The notes below the pieces were generated by a model. It was given only the letters and a program-made list of their open reading frames with translations, was not told the DNA's origin and did no database searches. Shown here piece by piece: positions 15,658 to 18,223 of a stretch of 18,223 nt of DNA. Every line of letters starts with the position of its first letter. Position 1 is the stretch's first letter. Source of the stretch: Clostridia bacterium (GTDB taxonomy: Bacteria > Bacillota > Clostridia > UBA1381); contig CAADSR010000353.1 in assembly GCA_900751685.1 (NCBI GenBank), positions 1 to 18,223 on the forward strand, written 5' to 3'. The position numbers were made by a program, and so were the translations under genes.

Positions 15658-15701
15658 AAAGATCCAGCATTAGCCGAAAAAGGCTTTGCTGGATCTTTTT
15701 T
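15658..15701 (+). terminator. Strong terminator after the ASKHA gene
   Basis: AAAGATCCAGCA (15658-15669) pairs with 15687-15698, topped by AGCC/GGCT (15672-15675 with 15682-15685) and a loop of A-rich sequence, with T6 through the 3' arm. It ends the TPR-rarA-nadE-transporter-ASKHA unit nine bases past its last stop. Confidence 0.85.
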
Positions 15702-15776
15702 GTAAAGGGGTTTTTATTAAATAAATGGGTCTTTTGCATAAAAAAACCTTGTTTTTCAAAATTAAAACTAGAATAA

Positions 15777-15806
15777 TTGCCCAGGATATTGTATAATAGA
15801 TATAAT
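15777..15806 (+). promoter_or_regulatory. Candidate promoter for the GH2 gene
   Basis: TTGCCC at 15777-15782 and TATAAT at 15801-15806, 18-bp spacer. A second perfect TATAAT at 15792-15797 has only a weak TAGAAT 17 bp upstream. Either would serve the gene starting at 15830. I saw no clear catabolite (cre) operator. Confidence 0.55.
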
Positions 15807-15829
15807 CTAATAATTTAGGGGGTATTTAA

Positions 15830-18223
15830 ATGAAGAAAATGATTGCATGGGCAATCCTGCTGAGCATGCTGCTCTCCTGGGCGGGGAGCTGTATTTTTGT
15901 TTCAGCAGCCGAAAAGTTTGTCCTGCCGGAAACGGAGGCAGGAGAGTATAACATGAATCCGGACTGGAAATTTTCCAAGCCGTTAGGGGTGAAATGGCCG
16001 CTGAAAGAAGCTATCGATACGTCAAAGGATGCGGGCGGGGCTGCTTTTTATATGCCGGGATTCGATGACAGTACATGGCAGGATGTGAGCCTGCCCCACA
16101 CGTTTAATGATGAGGATTCCTTCCGCACCGTAGCGGCAGATCCTGGCGAAGGCGGGGCTTACCGGGGGATCAGCTTTTACCGGAAGCATTTTTCACTCCC
16201 CAAGGAACAAGCCGGTAAAAAAGTGATCCTGGAATTTGAAGGCGTGCGCCAGGCGGCTTACGTCTATTTAAATGGTGAAATGGCCGGATACTATGAATAT
16301 GGCGTATCTCCATTTGGGATCGATCTGTCAGAGCAGATCCGCTTCGGGGAGGATAACGTCCTTGCAGTCGCAATTGACAATACCTCGGCCCGCGGCATGA
16401 CAAAAACAGTGACGGAAACCAAGCCGGGCTCAAAGCCGGGGACGAATGACGGGGCGGCGTTTCAATGGAATACAAAAGATTTTAACCCCGATATGGGTGG
16501 GATAACTCGAAATGTTATCCTTCATGTAAAGCCGAAAGTGTATCAGACGCTTCCCCTTTACAGCAATTTAAAAACAAAAGGCACGTATGTTTACGCCCAG
16601 CAGATTGATGCAAAAAAGAGGACTGCACAAATTTGTGTGGAATCCGAGATCCGTAATGAATCGGGACAAAGCGCAGATGTTTCCGCACAGGTCCAGCTCG
16701 TGGATGCGGATGGAAATATTGCAGCGGAATTTGAAGCTGCGGCTGTATCTGCTCCCGCGGCAAAGGATACAAAGCCGTTTTTATCTGTTATACCAGAAGA
16801 TGCTTATGCCCAGGAGCCTGCGCCTACGGAAACAGAATCCGTGGAAACGGCGGTATTAAAGGCCCAGGCAGAGGTAGAGGGCCTGCGCCTGTGGTCACCG
16901 GATGACCCTTATTTATATGATGTCTACACGGTCCTTAAAAAAGGGGAAGAGGTTTTGGATGTGACCAAGACCACGACCGGGTTCCGTAAAGTAGAGCTCA
17001 AGGCCGGTACAGACGGCGGTGTTTATATCAATGACAAGTTCTATTGGCTGACCGGCTATGCCCAGCGTTCCTCGAATGAGTGGGCCGCGATCGGGATCGC
17101 GCCGGACTGGCTTAAGGATTATGATGCCCAAATGATCAAGGATTCCAATGCAAATTATGTGCGCTGGATGCATATTGCAGCCCAGCCGGCGGATATTCGT
17201 GCTTTTGATAAATACGGGGTGGTATGCGTCCAGCCCGCAGGAGATAAAGAGGGTGACCCGGCAGGACGCCAATGGGATCAAAGAGTGGAAGTGATGCGGG
17301 ACACGATGATCTATTTCCGTAACAGCCCGTCTATTTTATTCTGGGAGGCAGGCAATTCAGCAGTCAGCCCGGAGCATATGAAGGAGATCACCCAGCTGCG
17401 CAAGACGCTGGATCCTTCGGGGATGCGCGCGGCAGGGTCAAGATCTTTATCCGACCAGCAGGCTGTTGATGAATCGGAGTTTGTCGGTACGATGCTCGGA
17501 CGAAATGTCTGGGATGGGAAGGAGTTTACAGACAATGGGAAGCTGACCCGGGACAAACGGGTAGTAATTGAAACGGAATATCACCGGGAAGAATCTCCAC
17601 GCCGTGTCTGGGACGATTATTCCCCGCCTGATTTTGATTATATCAATGTTTACAGCGGAGGCTCAAAAGTAAGCTATAAAGATACTTATGATTTAAATGC
17701 GGAGGAGTTTGTACTGTCTGACGCGAAGGCTTATAATGAATTTTATCAAAGCAGGATGCAGGCCAACAGCGCAACGCCGTTTTATTCCGCAGCGGCTGCT
17801 TTGTGCTGGTCGGATTCCAACCAGCATGGGCGGCAGCAGGCAACAGAGAATGCCCGTATGAGCGGCCGGGTGGACCCGGCGCGTGTAAAGAAGCAGAGCT
17901 TTTATGCATATCAGGCACTTCAAAGCCCGGAAGCGGCATTGTATTTAGTAGGGCACTGGAACTACCCCACAGACCCGGAGGCTTATGTTTATCCAGTGCG
18001 GGATGAAAAGACCTATGAGTATACCGGGGAGACAGCGCTCAGGGATGCAAAACATAAGACCGTCTATGCCATTGCATCCCACTGCGCAAAAGTGGAACTG
18101 TATATCAATGGAGAGCTGGCAGGGACAGATACGGAGCCGGCGGATGGATTCATTTATGCGTTTGAGAATATTGATATCACCCAGCAGGGCAGCGTTGAAG
18201 CTGTTTCTTATGACAACAGCGGA
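15830..18223 (+). CDS. Secreted glycoside hydrolase family 2-type protein (3' partial)
   Basis: The first 798 codons are visible and the frame is open to the window end. A signal peptide (MKKMIAWAILLSMLLSWAG..., likely cleaved after V-S-A at 24-26) predicts export. The N-terminal jelly-roll domain has W83 and the LPHT motif at 88-91, typical of GH2. A beta-sandwich domain follows (about 195-375), then the TIM barrel with GYAQRSSNEW at 409-418, RWMH at 445-448, FWEAGNS at 504-510 and IETEYH at 580-585. The last should hold the nucleophile, Glu583 by alignment with LCEYAH. The acid/base position after Asn509 is Ser510, not Glu. From memory the barrel resembles a divergent GH2 group with WEAGN motifs, so activity may be on an unusual substrate. 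AGGGGG lies seven bases before the ATG. It begins a new unit. Confidence 0.88.
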   Translation, partial: MKKMIAWAILLSMLLSWAGSCIFVSAAEKFVLPETEAGEYNMNPDWKFSKPLGVKWPLKEAIDTSKDAGGAAFYMPGFDDSTWQDVSLPHTFNDEDSFRTVAADPGEGGAYRGISFYRKHFSLPKEQAGKKVILEFEGVRQAAYVYLNGEMAGYYEYGVSPFGIDLSEQIRFGEDNVLAVAIDNTSARGMTKTVTETKPGSKPGTNDGAAFQWNTKDFNPDMGGITRNVILHVKPKVYQTLPLYSNLKTKGTYVYAQQIDAKKRTAQICVESEIRNESGQSADVSAQVQLVDADGNIAAEFEAAAVSAPAAKDTKPFLSVIPEDAYAQEPAPTETESVETAVLKAQAEVEGLRLWSPDDPYLYDVYTVLKKGEEVLDVTKTTTGFRKVELKAGTDGGVYINDKFYWLTGYAQRSSNEWAAIGIAPDWLKDYDAQMIKDSNANYVRWMHIAAQPADIRAFDKYGVVCVQPAGDKEGDPAGRQWDQRVEVMRDTMIYFRNSPSILFWEAGNSAVSPEHMKEITQLRKTLDPSGMRAAGSRSLSDQQAVDESEFVGTMLGRNVWDGKEFTDNGKLTRDKRVVIETEYHREESPRRVWDDYSPPDFDYINVYSGGSKVSYKDTYDLNAEEFVLSDAKAYNEFYQSRMQANSATPFYSAAAALCWSDSNQHGRQQATENARMSGRVDPARVKKQSFYAYQALQSPEAALYLVGHWNYPTDPEAYVYPVRDEKTYEYTGETALRDAKHKTVYAIASHCAKVELYINGELAGTDTEPADGFIYAFENIDITQQGSVEAVSYDNSG

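Noticed and set aside
15830..15900. Lipoprotein signal in the GH2 leader (Cys21)
   Set aside because: The residues before Cys21 are A-G-S and not a proper lipobox with Leu at -3. A standard signal peptidase I site V-S-A follows.

Overview
The window looks like chromosomal DNA from an endospore-forming member of the Clostridia, most likely a Lachnospiraceae-type gut or anaerobe lineage. The evidence is an unmistakable spo0A, the Firmicutes order lonB-lonA-engB, a DUF896 protein, an AsnA-type asparagine synthetase, a 2Fe-2S/ASKHA (RACo-like) protein and a secreted family-2 glycoside hydrolase. Lineage is inferred from gene content, not from a search. I see no phage, transposon, CRISPR array, rRNA or tRNA. 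Most of the window is ordinary housekeeping sequence.

Layout. (1) 1-4537, plus strand: lonB (5' end cut off by the window), lonA and engB, a protein quality-control and ribosome-assembly operon with a strong internal promoter before lonA. (2) 4538-4879: convergent intergenic stretch with a G-rich run and three hairpins, at least one of which should terminate spo0A. (3) 4880-5668, minus strand: spo0A, the master regulator of sporulation. (4) 5669-6461: a long regulatory stretch holding a 38-residue Cys/Gly-rich one-pass membrane peptide gene on the minus strand. It has its own ribosome binding site, a sigma-K-like promoter and a terminator. Divergent from it lies the promoter of a DUF896 gene.

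(5) 6462-9187, plus strand: DUF896 protein, then asnA and asnS, which make asparagine and charge it onto tRNA-Asn. (6) 9276-15648, plus strand: a tightly packed run of a membrane-anchored TPR protein, rarA, glutamine-dependent nadE, an EamA/DMT transporter and a 2Fe-2S/ASKHA protein, closed by a strong terminator. (7) 15830 to the window end: a new transcription unit with a secreted GH2-family enzyme (798 codons visible, 3' end missing) whose usual acid/base glutamate position reads serine.

The items most worth a second look are the unlisted small Cys-rich peptide with sporulation-type promoter, the GH2 protein with its altered catalytic motif, the start-codon problem in lonA, and the short, context-free RACo-like protein. 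I did not find a clear candidate for an entirely new multi-gene system.
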